Numbered from the stretch's first letter, positions 20,256-33,171 are shown. The stretch: DNA of 64,000 nucleotides from Craterostigma plantagineum (GCA_027422505.1 JAPQWV010000408.1:310001-374000); one strand, 5' to 3'. The notes: generated by a model from the letters alone, not told the origin. A program made the numbers and translations.

Positions 20256-23200
20256 ATGGCGGCTGAAGGAAGCAGTGGTGCTCCGTTGAACCCGCCTGAT
20301 CCTAGGAATAGTCCCTTCCTCTTCAACTCATGGCGTGTTTCGGCAATAATCGATCGTTTGTCTGTCTGCTTCGGCAGCAGAGCGCACCTGAGAAAGGACA
20401 ACGTCGACTTCCTAGGCATGTGCATTTCGTTGTCGAGGTGATTCGTAGGGTTGAAATTTTAAGTGCCTCTGTCGTGGTCGTTTCGTTTCTTGTTTGGTCT
20501 TGGAGTCAACTCAATTTCTTGGGAGAAAATCTATGTTTATGTATTTCTTTCTCTGCGTATGAAATCTTTCGACTGGTCCTCTCCCTCCGTGACCTTTTAG
20601 CTGTGTGGGGAGGAAGCGACTGTTGTGTACTTCGTTTGGCTGGCGCAATCTTTGTGTGCAAAATGAGTTGTTTTTTTTTTTTTTTTTTTTTTTTTTTTCT
20701 TTTTGAAAGGGATTATAGGTGAAATCTTATCATTTCACTGGTACAGCATGTTTCCTCTTCTTATGTTAACTCAATTTTGAGAGAAGGTGAATTTTAGCTT
20801 GGATGGGTTATCTATAACATAATTCTAATCACTTCCTTTCCTTTGGAATTGGTGAAATACAGATGTCTGGATTTTGCGATTGCAAACCATCAACAGGTCG
20901 ATAGAAAACACGAATTGCCTTCACTAATAAAACAGGTCATTGCTTTGTTTGTTTGTCCGTTCTCCATTTTTTTTTTTTTTTTTGTCCTGTTGTTTGCTGA
21001 GCACCATTTGTAACTTGTTGTATTGGAGATGGTATGGATTCATACGTTCTTGCATTGATTTCCTGCATTTAATATACAACCTAGGAAATAGTGCATAATG
21101 CGTGACTGCCATAACCTTTTTTATATGCACATAGAATGATTTAACATTTTATATTTAGTTCTGGATATCCATCCCACGTTCCCTTTTTCGTATGCATTGT
21201 AAACTGATAACCATTACCTTTTTACTAGGTGTTTCAATGTAAGAAAGATGATACATGGCTTGCTGTTATTATGATCCTAATGATTTCTGTCAAAGTAAGT
21301 TTATGGACAGCCCTTATTTTCGTATATATAATCGGAAAGCTGGTGTCATATGTAGTACTTAGTTTCGATATTGAAATTTTGTAACTGACAGAATGCTTGC
21401 GATGAGGGGTGGTTTTCCAGTAAAGATTCTGAGGAGCTTAGAAATATGGCCGATGAGGTTGGTGAATTACTTTATTATCATCACCTTCAGTTCTTCTATT
21501 TAAATCAGTCTAATATCTTTCTGCTTGTGCAGATAGCTAAAAACTTTTGTGATGTGCCCAATTTTGAGGCTGATAGTGTTCATCTTTCTGTTATCTCAAC
21601 AGTCATGTCAAGGTATATCATTTATGTAATGTTATATGAATCAATACAACTTTTATGGCAACGCTTAACGTGCAACTTCTGATTGATGATTCTCTACTCA
21701 TTAAGTTTGTCCGATGCTTCTACTAATCTAATGGTTATGTTAAGATTTGTTCACCATGTTCATTTTGTGTTATTGGATTATCTTAGCTGTAAACCTATAC
21801 TCAGTATGTTGAGGAATCATATAATGTGCTCAGAGAACTTTACTGTTTTGACATTTAAGTCGTTTATGGGATACGCTGTTAACTTTTGATTATCTCAGCT
21901 TACTTGTATACTGTGTCTTTTGCATGCAGATTCTATCCGAGGATGAAATTGGGTGATGTATTATTTTGTTTTGAAGCCAAGGTTGTTACTTTAATTACCT
22001 AATCCAATATTTTAATTTCATATTACTCCCTTTAGCTATGAATATGCTTTACATTATCTGCTCTGTAGGCTGGATCTGATGCTTATGTGAAGGACTTCCT
22101 GATTTCGAAGAAACAGCCACCTCCTGAAGGAAAAGTGGTAAGCATATATAGTCATGTTACACTATCGCAATTCATATATCACTTATGTCGATTTGTATTT
22201 GGTCACCAGTCACCTCACAGAAGTCTTTTGTAATTCTGCATGGCTGTGTTTATAAGAAAAAATATTTTTGAGGAGTCCTATATTATATATGATTTATTTG
22301 AGCTTTAAAAAAAGTGCACAAGTCCTTATAATTAGTTGCAGTTTAAAATATTCTTAGATTCAGTTATCACCGTCATTGAGTTACAGTCACAGATAGAGGC
22401 ACAGATCGAGACCGGAGTATCAGTTGATTGTCTACTTATTTTTGCATCTTGTATTTGCAGAGGTTATTCGTTGTGCATTTAGATATGGTCGAAACGTCTT
22501 CCTGCCTCATCAGTCCTGCGAAAGTAAAGTAAGCAGAGTCAATTTCCTTGCTACTCTCTCATGATACAGAGAAATGATAATTTACACGGTTGTGGCAATC
22601 TTAAACTTGACATCATAAATAATGCAAAAAATTTCTGATTTCCACTATGCAGCTTTTTGGTTAATGGGAAGGGAGTTGCAGGCAGGATTTCTCCCTTCGT
22701 GGTTTGTTGCTGGCTTATTTCTGAAAATCATTCTTCTGTTTGACCATTCGTAAACATTAGCTCTATTAAATTCTAACCTCTTTTAGGATACTGGCCCACA
22801 AATTCCTACAGTAGTGTCTAGTTTTCTCAAATATGGATCAAATCTTCTACAGGCCCTGGGTGAATTTAATGGTACATTTTGTTCAAAGTTTCCTTGCATT
22901 AAATATCCAGATTCGGTTTAATCAACCTACAGTTTCTTACTTTCCAGTACTTTTGCAGGAAATTATCTTGTAGCAGTTGCTCACACCATTGAGACACAAG
23001 AGCCTGACAGCAGTGAACTTCAAGAATATGAACATCATGCACCCATGAGCCTGGAATCAGGCGTGTTTTTATAGAATTGAGAATCTTTTGAGAAATACAC
23101 TGTGAAGATGATGTGTTTTACTGACCTCTGCTGCCTTGTTACAAACGTCGTGCTATGAATATTAACTGCTAAATTTGCGTCTTTCCTTGTTTGCTAACTA

Positions 23201-25508
23201 CATTGCCTTGTTTCGTGACAGATTCTGAATTAATAGAGGGGCCATCTCGAATAACGCTTAAATGTCCTATCAGGTAACATGCTTTCTTATTCATCGCTCA
23301 AATAGGTTTCATGTTTTCCCGCTTTGCTAGGCTGATTCCGGGCCTCCTCTTTTTATTGTGTACTATGATGACTTTGTGCTCTTTTTAACAGCTTAAGTCG
23401 TATTAAAACCCCTGTCAAAGGCCGGTCATGCAAGCATACCCAGGTATTACTCTAAAAGTTGTGTAGCAATACTGCAATAGAAGGGATAGTAGCAGCCGTA
23501 CACCTCAAACTTGAGTTATCTTTCATTGCAGTGTTTTGATTTTGACAACTATATGGACATAAACTCAAGGAAACCATCCTGGCGCTGCCCGTGCTGTAAT
23601 CAGCACGTCTGCTTCACTGACCTGCGAGTTGACCAAAAGATGGTCCAGGCAAGTAGCAATTTATACGTGATTAATAATGTTCAGTTAGAGTATCCTTACT
23701 TGCCAGACACATTATATCATGTAAATATGCATCCATGTGGTATGGTATATTCTTATATAATTCAGTTTCATATAACTATATAAAACACAACAGAAACTGG
23801 GACGTAACTTTATTTTATTGAATATAAAATATGAAGAGCAGTGGTATGTGTGATACAGGGACTATTGATGATAACTAGAAAGACTATTACCTCTTAGCAT
23901 TCCGAGGTGGAGTTAATTATGTTGACTCAGACAAAATTTACAGTTCTGTTCAACGAGTTATATAACGAAATATCAATGCTTTTAGTACTTGTGATTCTTC
24001 ACCTACAGCTGCGTTCTATACATTCTCAAAATATCAATGCCTTTAGTACTTGTGATTCTTCACCTACAGCTGCATTTTATACATTCTCAAGGCCTCGGTA
24101 AACGTGTAATAGAGAATTGAAGGGGTATCATAGCTACTTAATCCTCAGCAATTCAACTAATGGTTTTCTTTACCTCGCAGGTACTGAAAGAGACCGCTGC
24201 AACCGTTACTGAAGTCATCGTATCTTCTGATTGGTCATGGAAACCTGTCATTGAAAGTAATGATTCTACTCAGAAGCCAGACGTTGGAGATGGTAAATCT
24301 CCGTCCCCAGATAGAATTCTTGATCTTACTCATACAGATGATGCCATGTGCATCAATGATGACGTAAAGCAGCCTCAAGCTACTGTTCAAACCCAGCCTA
24401 TGATTCAGCCTCACGGGCTTGAGCCTGGGTTGAACGATGGCCATGTGTTGGATGATTCTTGGGCTGATGTTTATTCTTACACCTTTGAACCGAGTTCCGC
24501 ATATTTCACAACCACCGCCTCTCCGTTTTTAACCCAGCCTTCCACATCACCATTGGGACATGAATCTTCCCAATACAGTAGCGCTTTTCCCGGGTCACAA
24601 TCCGTTTTTGATCCAATATTATCACCCAACAACCAATTTGGAAATAATCCAACGGTTTCTAATGAGTTGGGAAGGTTCAGCCATCAAGTACCAAGTCCAA
24701 TTCAAACCATTCCCCTTCAAACCTCAATTTCCGTCCCCAGACAAATGCCTCAGAACATTCCCAACAATCTTTCTTGGCGTCAAGCAACCTCAAGTTCTAC
24801 GCAGGTATGTAGTTTCCAAAACAACTGTAAACAATTTTACAATTTACAGTTCTTATATACCCATCTCTTGACTCAAAGTGTCCCCTGCACGTCTTCTCGA
24901 TGCAGAATATCGCTCGACAGGACAATACGACGTCAAATTCCTACAGAGTCCCAAGCGAGCATCAAAGTCGAATGCACCCTACTCACAGAACGCACCAAAC
25001 TGTCGGCCATCATCCATACAACAGACCCCAACCTTCTTCTTCTTCCCGCCACCACCCCACTGTATTTTCACAGGGCATAACCCTACCTACAAACACTATA
25101 GCAGCAGCAAACAGAACAGCTCATATGTTTTCTGGCCCACCACCAGCCAGGCCAAGCATCCTTCGACCGAGCCCAGATACTCACAACATGCCAGGATTAG
25201 GAATTCCATCTCCAAGGAATAATAACCTCGGGGTTTCTTCGCTGTCGTTTTCGACGGGTAATAACAATGTTTCAGGACAGAATGGGAATGCAACTGCTGC
25301 TAGATTGAGAGGAGCATCGACTGGCCAATCGAATTATGTCGTCGATCCAATATATAACCAGTTCGTTGTTGAGTCGGGCCAGCAAGCTCAAGGCGTTCGA
25401 CCAGTCTCGAACGTCAATGCTTCTTCTTCTTCTTCTTTGAACAGTAATTTGCCGGATTTTTCTAACAGGCGACCGCCAGCTGGCAGTTCGGGCGGTCTTA
25501 CACGTTGA
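20256..25508 (+). CDS. PIAL2-like: PIAL-type SP-RING (MIZ) SUMO ligase
   Basis: I place 16 coding exons: 20256-20437, 20863-20935, 21229-21294, 21392-21457, 21533-21612, 21930-21981, 22069-22137, 22461-22528, 22653-22701, 22787-22871, 22959-23060, 23222-23273, 23392-23443, 23532-23648, 24181-24804 and 24906-25508, giving about 779 residues. The MIZ/SP-RING is clear: KGRSCKHTQCFDFDNY followed by SWRCPCCNQHVC, the zinc ligands of this family. The second half is long, low-complexity and rich in Ser, Pro, Asn and Gln. In Arabidopsis PIAL1/2 act as E4-type ligases that extend SUMO chains and in transcriptional silencing; a nuclear location is expected. Two introns appear to start with GC instead of GT (after 23060 and 23648). 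The gene is divergent from tRNA-Ala and convergent with the WRKY gene. Confidence 0.88.
23970..24091. repeat. 61-bp tandem duplication in a PIAL intron
   Basis: Two adjacent copies (23970-24030 and 24031 to about 24091) begin ATATCAATGC and contain TTAGTACTTGTGATTCTTC. They differ at only a few positions, so the duplication is recent. It lies in the intron between the SP-RING exon and the long C-terminal exons. Confidence 0.88.
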
Positions 25509-25975
25509 TCGGTAGGAAAGTTTGTTTGCTAGAACTTTGTTTCCGTGTTTGCTTTTTTTCCGGCGTGCTTTGTGAATTTGTGAGGAGAACAAGCTTTTGT
25601 GTATATGCCCTTGTCCGTGGATTGGGTGTATGTAGTTATCGACTATTGTTGTTAAACGGTCTTAGTACGATACTTTTCTCTTGGCCTTGCAATATGTTTG
25701 CATTCTTTACGGTTTTGTTCATTGTATTTTTTTTTTTTTTTTAAAAAGAAACAGTAAAGAAGGGTTGAAGTAAAACTAACACGAGAAACTAAGGCAATGT
25801 GTTACGAATCTTTTTCGTTTTCATCTTAACTGTACAATGAAACACGTTACTTATTAATAAACAAGGTCGGACGAAATTATCGAAGACGCTTTTCTAACAA
25901 ATATATTGTCTCGGAAAGTGGTGTAGGTTTTATATATGGCCATTTGTGTGAGGGCGCAGTTCCCTAAACAAGCTA

Positions 25976-27238
25976 CTAATACAACCTTAGTTGAAACTGT
26001 TGAACAGAAGTATGAGATGAAGGAACCATTGATCCAGAGATAGAATCATCGAAATCTTCCAACCCCGAAAAGAAATCATCGTTAAACATCGAATCTTCGT
26101 CGAAACATTCGAGTCGTCTCTGATCGATAATATTTTCGCCTTGACGTTCTTCCTCTTTGATTATTCTTGCCGCCTGCTGAGGATACAGTGTAATAACCTG
26201 CTGCGCCTGCTTATTAGCATCTTCCCCGTAATAAGGGTTTCTACTGCTCGATCGTCCTTCCATATTTTCTTGCTTGATGTTATTATTATTACTGCTATCG
26301 TTAATCTTTTTGGATGGAAATTTTGTCCTGACCGTACCGGCCAGTGAGTTCCTCCTCGTCGGCTTGCCGTGGTTGTGTTCTGCTGTATAAGTTACGATGA
26401 ACATTCCATGTTCTGTGCAGCTTTGCTCCACTTGTTTCCTTGCCAGGCATCCTTTTAAACTGCTGCATCTGTAATAACTCCTGCGCATGTCCATAAACAA
26501 TTGATTCATGATCTTCTCTAGGGCTGGGGAAATATACCGAAATACCGATATATCGTGCTTGTCGTATCGGAGCGTACCAAAAATATCAAAAATTTTGGTA
26601 TACCGAAGTTTTCGGTAAGGTATGATACCGTACCGAAAATTTTCGGTACCGTAATGGTATGAAAATTTTAAAAATTAGGTATACCGATTATATCGAATAC
26701 TAAAATTTTTGATATTATATATTATATATTTAATATGTACACACCTACATATAATATATTATTTCAAAAAAATATAAAATGGATAAAAATATTATAAGGA
26801 TATTCATAAATTTATTTATGCCATAAATTTTTAACTATACCCAACTTTCTAAGGTTATTGGGCCCACCATATTTAGTTACTAAGGAGACTGACTAAAATA
26901 TATAAATTATTTAATGTTATTTTATGAATTAAAAATCTTTTTATTTTGGGAAATATGGTATTATAATCCATCTTATTGGGGTTTAAGGAGTTTGAATTTT
27001 CTAAAAATTAACGAGTTACGAGACACGCATGATAAAAAACCCTTCTTGTGAATGATATAGAAGGTATGATACCAATACCATACCGAAATTTCAGTATGAT
27101 ACCGTATCAAAATTTAAGGTATACCGAAATTTTGGTATGATATTGGTATGATTTTTCTCGATAACGAAATTTCGGTACGATATATGGTATCACAGTTTTG
27201 GTACGGTATACCGTACCGAACCACCCCTAATTTTCCTC

Positions 27239-27279
<41 letters not shown>

Positions 27280-27988
27280 ACAGACATACTATACAGATAG
27301 AGAGAAATGTGTATATGTATATATTACCTAGGGTAAGGAGAGCCCTTGATAGGTTTCTGGCCATATTTGCGCCAAGCCCACATGTCCGAAGTGAGACAAT
27401 CAGCAGAAACTTTTATCACAACCCTTTTGTGCTGATTCTTCCTACATAAAGGTGTAAATCAAATCATTCTTCCTACGTATAGACTAATGGTTATCGTAAA
27501 AAAAAAACAGAATAAGAAACCCTTACATATAAAACTCACGCATACCTTCTCTTGTACTTGGGTGAGTATCCATCTCTGAAACTGCTCGCAGAATAATTTC
27601 CAGATTCGTGATTGTTATTGAGTGTCTTATTGTCTTCTTCAACCATCATCACCGTCATCTCTGTGGACGACGTTTTATGATGAAACTGCGACGAAGCATT
27701 AACGCTGATGTGATTGTGAGGAACAAAGTTGTCAGCTGGGTAAAAGGGCTTATAGAGCTCTTCTAACTCATCGCTTGAACCTTCGAAGAGTTTATCGGGG
27801 AAACTAGAAAGAAGATCGTGATCATCTTCGAGCGCCTTCTGATGACGATCGTGACGACTGTAAGAACCTGCCGAGAGCGAATCACGGCCGTCCATTTGAG
27901 CGCCGACAGTCTTGGTGAAATCGCCGCTCGAGCCTCTTACTATGGCTTGCAAGCTCCAATCTTCTGTGTGTGGGGCGAAATCAGCCAT
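25976..27988 (-). CDS. WRKY transcription factor, group IIe
   Basis: Three exons on the minus strand (27988-27546, 27441-27328, 26480-25976) give 353 residues. The DNA-binding domain reads [16 protein letters not shown] at residues 171-186 and continues [11 protein letters not shown], with the CX5C...HXH zinc ligands ending in AEHNH. An intron after the PR codons (phase 2) is the conserved position in most WRKY genes. The KGSPYPR and [10 protein letters not shown] wording matches group IIe (AtWRKY22/27/29), which bind W-boxes and act in immunity, senescence and stress. The N-terminus is acidic and serine-rich; the C-terminus has an acidic [20 protein letters not shown] region that could activate transcription. 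The large intron 2 carries a hAT-like element. Confidence 0.93.
26519..27229. mobile_element. hAT-like non-autonomous element in WRKY intron 2
   Basis: The left end is TAGGGCTGGG and the complement of the right end is TAGGGGTGGTTC, related to the termini of the 9041-9965 element. Both ends carry many copies of GGTATACCGAAA, ACGGTATACCGTAC and similar palindromic words, and the middle is AT-rich. The flanking 8 bp (ATCTTCTC and ATTTTCCT) match only partly, so the duplication has decayed or the edges are off by a few bases. It occupies most of the 847-bp intron. No transposase. Confidence 0.75.
27245..27279. repeat. (CT)n microsatellite in WRKY intron 2
   Basis: A clean CT tract of about 17 units next to the transposon, on the 5' side of the intron as the gene is read. 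Confidence 0.95.
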
Positions 27989-28786
27989 TTTTTTGCAGTG
28001 TGAAAAGAGGAAAAGTATAGATTATATTTTATGGGCAACCGCTTTTTGATTTTTGTTGAATGAATATTCTATTTGTCAATGCTCAACAAATCGGGAAAGG
28101 TGTGTTTATATATACCAGTGAAGAGGCGGCGGGTATTTGCAATTTCTTTCTGTAATCAATATAATCTTCTTTTTTTTTTTTTTGTCTGAGATGGGGGGTT
28201 TGGGTTGACGTTTTTTCATCAATGTCAAAGGGGGTTTGCTTGTTGGGAAAATATACACAAGCTTTTCACCACTTGTTATTTCTTTCTTTTTCGACTTTTT
28301 CCTATAGTTTGTATGTACTGTATATTTATAAAAAAGAGTAATGGAAGCACAAAAATAAATATGAAGTTTTTGTTGGGTCATATAGGACGTTAGCCTTACG
28401 TTCGATAGATTATATAGAAGTATTTATTTGTATGCATCACGCGTGATTATAATATTTTTGGAACTGAATTATAGATAATATAGCATGCTATTAGTATAAT
28501 TTAATTTATAACATGAATTATGGAGTCATCCTAGGTAATTAAATCTGCCCCGCTCGTTAGGAAATATAAATTTGTCATGACACGATTAATGGTGTTGTTT
28601 GAGTCTATATTATCTTAATTACACTTAATATCTCCCGTACCATGAGTCATGACTCTTATTTTGGTTTGAACTATTCGAAATCCCAGTGTGACATCTATAT
28701 TTAGTATGGTATAGATTAGAGTAGACGATTTAATTAAACTGCCTAACCACGGAAGCAACATGCGTATACGTAAAAAAAAAAAAAAA

Positions 28787-29202
28787 GGCAAAATTATAAA
28801 ATTAGGTCATTAAATATATAACTTTTCGTTTTTGGGTCACTTTGTTTGATAATTGCAAAAGTAGGTCACTAACTTTTCATGTGAAAACAATTTTGGGTCA
28901 TTTTTCAATTTTAGATCACTAAGAATATATTTTTTCGATTTTGGGTCACTAAGTTTAGATTTTTTCAATTTTGGTCACTATGTTTATAACATTAGTACCA
29001 AATGAATGACCCAAAATTGAAAAAAATGTAAACTTAGTGACCCAAAATAAAAAAAAAAATATATTCTTAGTGACCTAAAATTGAAAAATGACCCAAAATT
29101 GTTTTCACATGAAAAGTTAGTGACCTACTTTTGTAATTATCAAACATAGTGATCCAAAAACGAAAACATATATGCTTAGTGACCTAATTTTATAATTTCC
29201 CC
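28787..29202. mobile_element. Foldback element with GGTCACT-type arms, 416 bp
   Basis: Two arms of about 190 bp are inverted copies: the left begins GGCAAAATTATAAAATTAGG and the complement of the right end reads GGGGAAATTATAAAATTAGG. Inside each arm, words like TTTTGGGTCACTAAG repeat three or four times. A-rich flanks on both sides would fit a 9-bp duplication but are too simple to be conclusive. The design, long inverted repeats with G-rich ends, suggests a MULE-derived MITE. A transcript would fold into a long hairpin and could feed small-RNA production. Confidence 0.85.
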
Positions 29203-29417
29203 TAAAAAAAATATAGTTTGCGATAATATCTTTAAATAATTTGGAAATGTGAACGCTGTATTTGATTAATCAATTGTTATCATCAAAATATCAACTTAAG
29301 GAACAGATCAGACATATCTTCGAAGTAGTCAGTATGTATAATGTCGTCATTACCATTTACATCACTATGAACAAGGCAATTATGGTCGGAATATACATAT
29401 ATACATGTAAATATATC

Positions 29418-29454
<37 letters not shown>

Positions 29455-30017
29455 GTATTTTACAACTCGCTTTCGGTTTCAAATATTTAAAGATCTCAGA
29501 AGATGATATTGGTCTCTATTGTATATCCATCATACGAAATAAAATCCCCCACTTTCTAAGATTCGCAATGAACGCCCATTATTTAGTTTCAAGAAACTGA
29601 ATGCCATGGCCATACCTTAGTATACGGATAATGTCAATCTCAGTTTCATGATTATATATAAAATAAAGCCATCGCTTGATCTAAAGTGTCAATAATAATA
29701 CACGTAAAGGGTCTTTGTTGAGATTGCTACTTGATGATCGAAAACCCTACATTTTAGACTAAGAACAACGAAATAATAGAATACAAAATGTAATATTTAA
29801 GATAATAGGCAAAAAAGAGGAAGATAATTTCCCCATATACACAACTTGCAAACCGTGGTTTTAGTGACCCTAGATGTAACCACAGCCTACCATGGCCCCA
29901 AGAATATGTATCTGTTCATAATTTTCAACATTTGCTTTTCAAAAAACGGTGAGATGGACTTTTAGGACCCTTTGAGAATATCAATCTTGCAACTTGCATT
30001 TTACGTGTACTTCGGGG

Positions 30018-30054
<37 letters not shown>

Positions 30055-30209
30055 TGTATGATGGACATACATACAATATATATTTGTATCATACATAAAG
30101 TCGGAGATTGGAATTTTAGGACAAACTCCACCTAGTTGTTTCCATGCCTAATAATACAATTATCAATTGAACTTTGTAAATTTGGATTTATTAACCCCAG
30201 CCACGCACA

Positions 30210-30415
30210 CCTACATCAATCCACTACAATATAATATATTATTTGATATTTTAAGTTATTTTAAATTAAATTGTAAGTTTAAATTTCTTACTTTTATTAT
30301 GTATAAGAAAGTTTATTTGAGGATATAATTGTAATTATTAAAAATGGGTAAAATTATAATTTAACTTGACACACCAAATTGATTAAGTGGTGGTTACTAT
30401 TGACTATGAGCCTCT
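30210..30415. repeat. AT-rich dispersed segment, related to 50960-51180
   Basis: Both segments share TTTATTATGTATA, GAGGA(T/C)A(A)TTGTAAT, GACACACCAAATT and a GGCCTCTC or GAGCCTCTC end, in the same order and orientation. Identity is moderate. It is probably an old transposon fragment; class not determined. Confidence 0.5.
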
Positions 30416-30986
30416 CCCGCGGTTATTTTTGTAGACTTTAGGCAGTTTAGGTCTTTTCTTTTTTATTCATCAATTAAGACTAGTGACTGAGCAAATTGAG
30501 TTTTATTTCATATCATATTATACGGCGGTTCAAACTTATTAACATATATATTTTTCCCGAGCCTAAATCATCTTATATTTATAATAAAAATTGATGGACA
30601 TGAAGAGTTTTCATTTTCTTGATTCAAATCGAATTCAAGATTGAACGACGGAAAACCTCGCGATGATTGTAACTTTCGTTCAATTACTCACTACTTGCCT
30701 TCGATGTAATGAATGAGGTATCAACTATATACCTAGGAAATGGACATTTTATAGAATAGGGAGAGGAGAGCACAAGGAGAAAGAAAAGAAAAAAGGATTA
30801 TTGATGGTGATAAGAATCATTCCAATGGAGTTATTGGAGAAGAATGACATTTATCAACGATTCAATTCTTTTTTTAATGGTATTTATAACGGTTTATAGC
30901 TAGCTAACTACTGTTTGTTAGTTGTTACTATATAATCTGCTATTTTTGTTGCTGGGTTGGTCTAAGCCGTGGAAATACAATACAGT

Positions 30987-31566
30987 AAAACCTCTGCTCA
31001 TTAATATTCTACAAATCAATACTCTCTAAAATAATAAATGGGCTTTTGTAAAATCATCAAATTCGATAAGATAATAATATAATAATTTTTCGGAAAATCC
31101 CTTTATAAATATTAGGTCCCATTAAAACTCTAAATTAATAATTCATAAAAATTACAATTATCAATCACGGTGATTTGCTAAGTAAGAATCGATTTATTAC
31201 TAGATTTTCTTAAATTTAAATCTAATTGGATTTTACCCCTAACTTTTTTAGTTGCAGTCAATAGTTCCGATGCCGAGTTCTCTAGCTGCAACAAAAAATT
31301 GTGAAGGGTTGTTCGCCATTTTGTGTCGCTTAATATCCACCCTTCTGAAAGTTGGCCGAACGATACTCCAATGATATCATGAGAGCATTTGATATTGTAC
31401 CTTGACTAAAATTTTCAAACAATATTTTTCATTAATTCGCACTTGCAAATCGTTTAGAATCTCTCTTTTAATTAATAAAATATTAATGTATCGATATATT
31501 ATTATCTCTCTAAATTGATAAAGTTCTATGGTCCGAATGTTAGTAATTTGCGGAGGTTTTAGAGTA
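30987..31566 (-). mobile_element. AT-rich dispersed repeat, family R copy 2
   Basis: This is inverted relative to the copy at 15299-15940. The ends read AAAACCTCTGC and GCGGAGGTTTT, an inverted repeat. Several internal blocks align with copy 1. No open frame of note. It starts 420 bp upstream of the DDA1 start codon region. Confidence 0.65.
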
Positions 31567-31987
31567 TCTTCCTGCAATTCGAAGAGAATAAAACGATAGA
31601 GACGGAGAGATTCTCCACTACATAGTCATATTTTGTAAAATATGGTTTTATATCATCACATACTGTAAAATTTGAAAGCGACAATAATGTTATAATACAT
31701 CATCTTTTTAGCCATGGAGTGGAGCTATATGTTGGGCCATCTTGGCCCATAACTTCATTTAAGCATCCACCTTTGACAAACATGTCAGGTAATTTATCAC
31801 TTAATCAATGTATATTTAATATCCAAATCAATTTTCGCGGCAAATAGGACGAAAAAAGGACTAAAAGAACTGAACTTGTTGAGACTGGAGGAATCAAATC
31901 ATTACAGTAGCATTGGTACTCTCTTGATAGTTCCATAGATTTCTCTCATCAATTTGAACTTTTTTTCTTGATGTATATGATGCAAGA

Positions 31988-32825
31988 ATGCTCAGCAGTT
32001 GGCCGTCTAGTGACCCACAGAACTTCAGCCAGTTTAAACCCAATGATCCTTCTAATCCCTCGGTACGTATCGAGCATTTTTTTTTTTCGTTTCCCTGCTC
32101 AAAGATTACATCTTTTTGGCTTTTCTCAATCTCTGGATTGTAGTTTTTAGTAATCTTTTTGCTTATTGATTATATTTGTGCTTTCTTGGTTTCTGGTGTT
32201 TCGCCCGCTATTTAAACTTGCTGGGATTTCGCCAGTGATTTTATTTAGGTCGTTTCTTCTTCTTTCATATGATTTTTCTGATCACGTTTGTGATTAGAAA
32301 AAGAGGGCATGGAGTTTTAGCTATGAAATTTGAGACCTTTGAACATTTGGTCGTGAAATTTGAGACATCAAATTCCCACTGCGATAAAATACAGCGTTTT
32401 TATCTGTTTGAATGCTTATTTTCTTGCAGAAGATTACCTATAATCCTACTCGTGATCGAACCATACCACCACCTCATCAAGGTTATCTTAACTAACTAGT
32501 GAAAGAATTCTTGAATCAAAATTGATCGATTTTTCCCTCTTACATCAATATTCGACGTTTCCATCGTCCCTGCTTTACCGTCGCAGTGATTGTGGCTGAA
32601 GCAAAAAACATACTTCTGAGACACTTTTATCAGCAATCAGAAGACAAGGTTGAGGATAAATTTCCATCTTCTCTGCTTTTATTTCGAAGCTAATTGTTAC
32701 GGCGATTTTGACAGCTAACTTTGAAGAGGGCTTCGATGGGGAAGCTTTTGCCTCAGCGTGCGTCGAAGCTTCTTCGAGGAGCTTCAGCTTCTTACGATAC
32801 GTATGCTACCTCAAATGACATATAG
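31988..32825 (+). CDS. DDA1: DET1- and DDB1-associated protein 1
   Basis: Four small exons (31988-32062, 32430-32481, 32587-32648, 32715-32825) give 99 residues. The family core is plain: WPSSDPQNFSQFKPNDPSNP, then a TYNPTRDRTIPPPHQ segment, then VIVAEAKNILLRHFYQQ. The C-terminus is basic. Length and exon phases fit plant DDA1. In Arabidopsis DDA1 is part of the COP10-DET1-DDB1 complex that works with CUL4 E3 ligases and helps recruit substrates such as ABA receptors; it acts mainly in the nucleus. No upstream in-frame ATG exists, so the start is firm. It converges on the HIPP gene 347 bp away. Confidence 0.93.
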
Positions 32826-33171
32826 AGAGATATTACAGTAGATACACTTTTCTTCTACCTTAAACTTAATGAAATAGATTGAGGTTTACGCTTTTTTAAC
32901 ACGTTTAAAATGCAAGAAAATCAGTTCTTGCTTGTAGTTAGTTGAACTGACGGAGAAATTAAGGACCAACAATCCCACAAGTGAAAAGCCGATGATTAGT
33001 AGTACGTACATATTGTTTGTTGGGCTGACCAAGAAAGATACATTTTATGGTTAATGTACTGTACGCAAGTAAGTAGTTGGTTGAATCCATGGGCAAGCTT
33101 CGATGATCATCGTACTTAACGAAAAAAATAAAATCCAACACAGCAATTACATATTGTACATGGGTTCATCA

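Larger units (their letters stand above)
27989..31987. other. Intergenic region with repeats
   Basis: This is upstream of both the WRKY (-) and DDA1 (+) genes and holds no recognisable gene. It contains the foldback element at 28787-29202, TA tracts near 29425-29452 and 30021-30051, an AT-rich segment at about 30210-30415 that resembles 50960-51180, and family R copy 2 at 30987-31566. The DDA1 promoter should lie in the last 400 bp. Confidence 0.55.
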
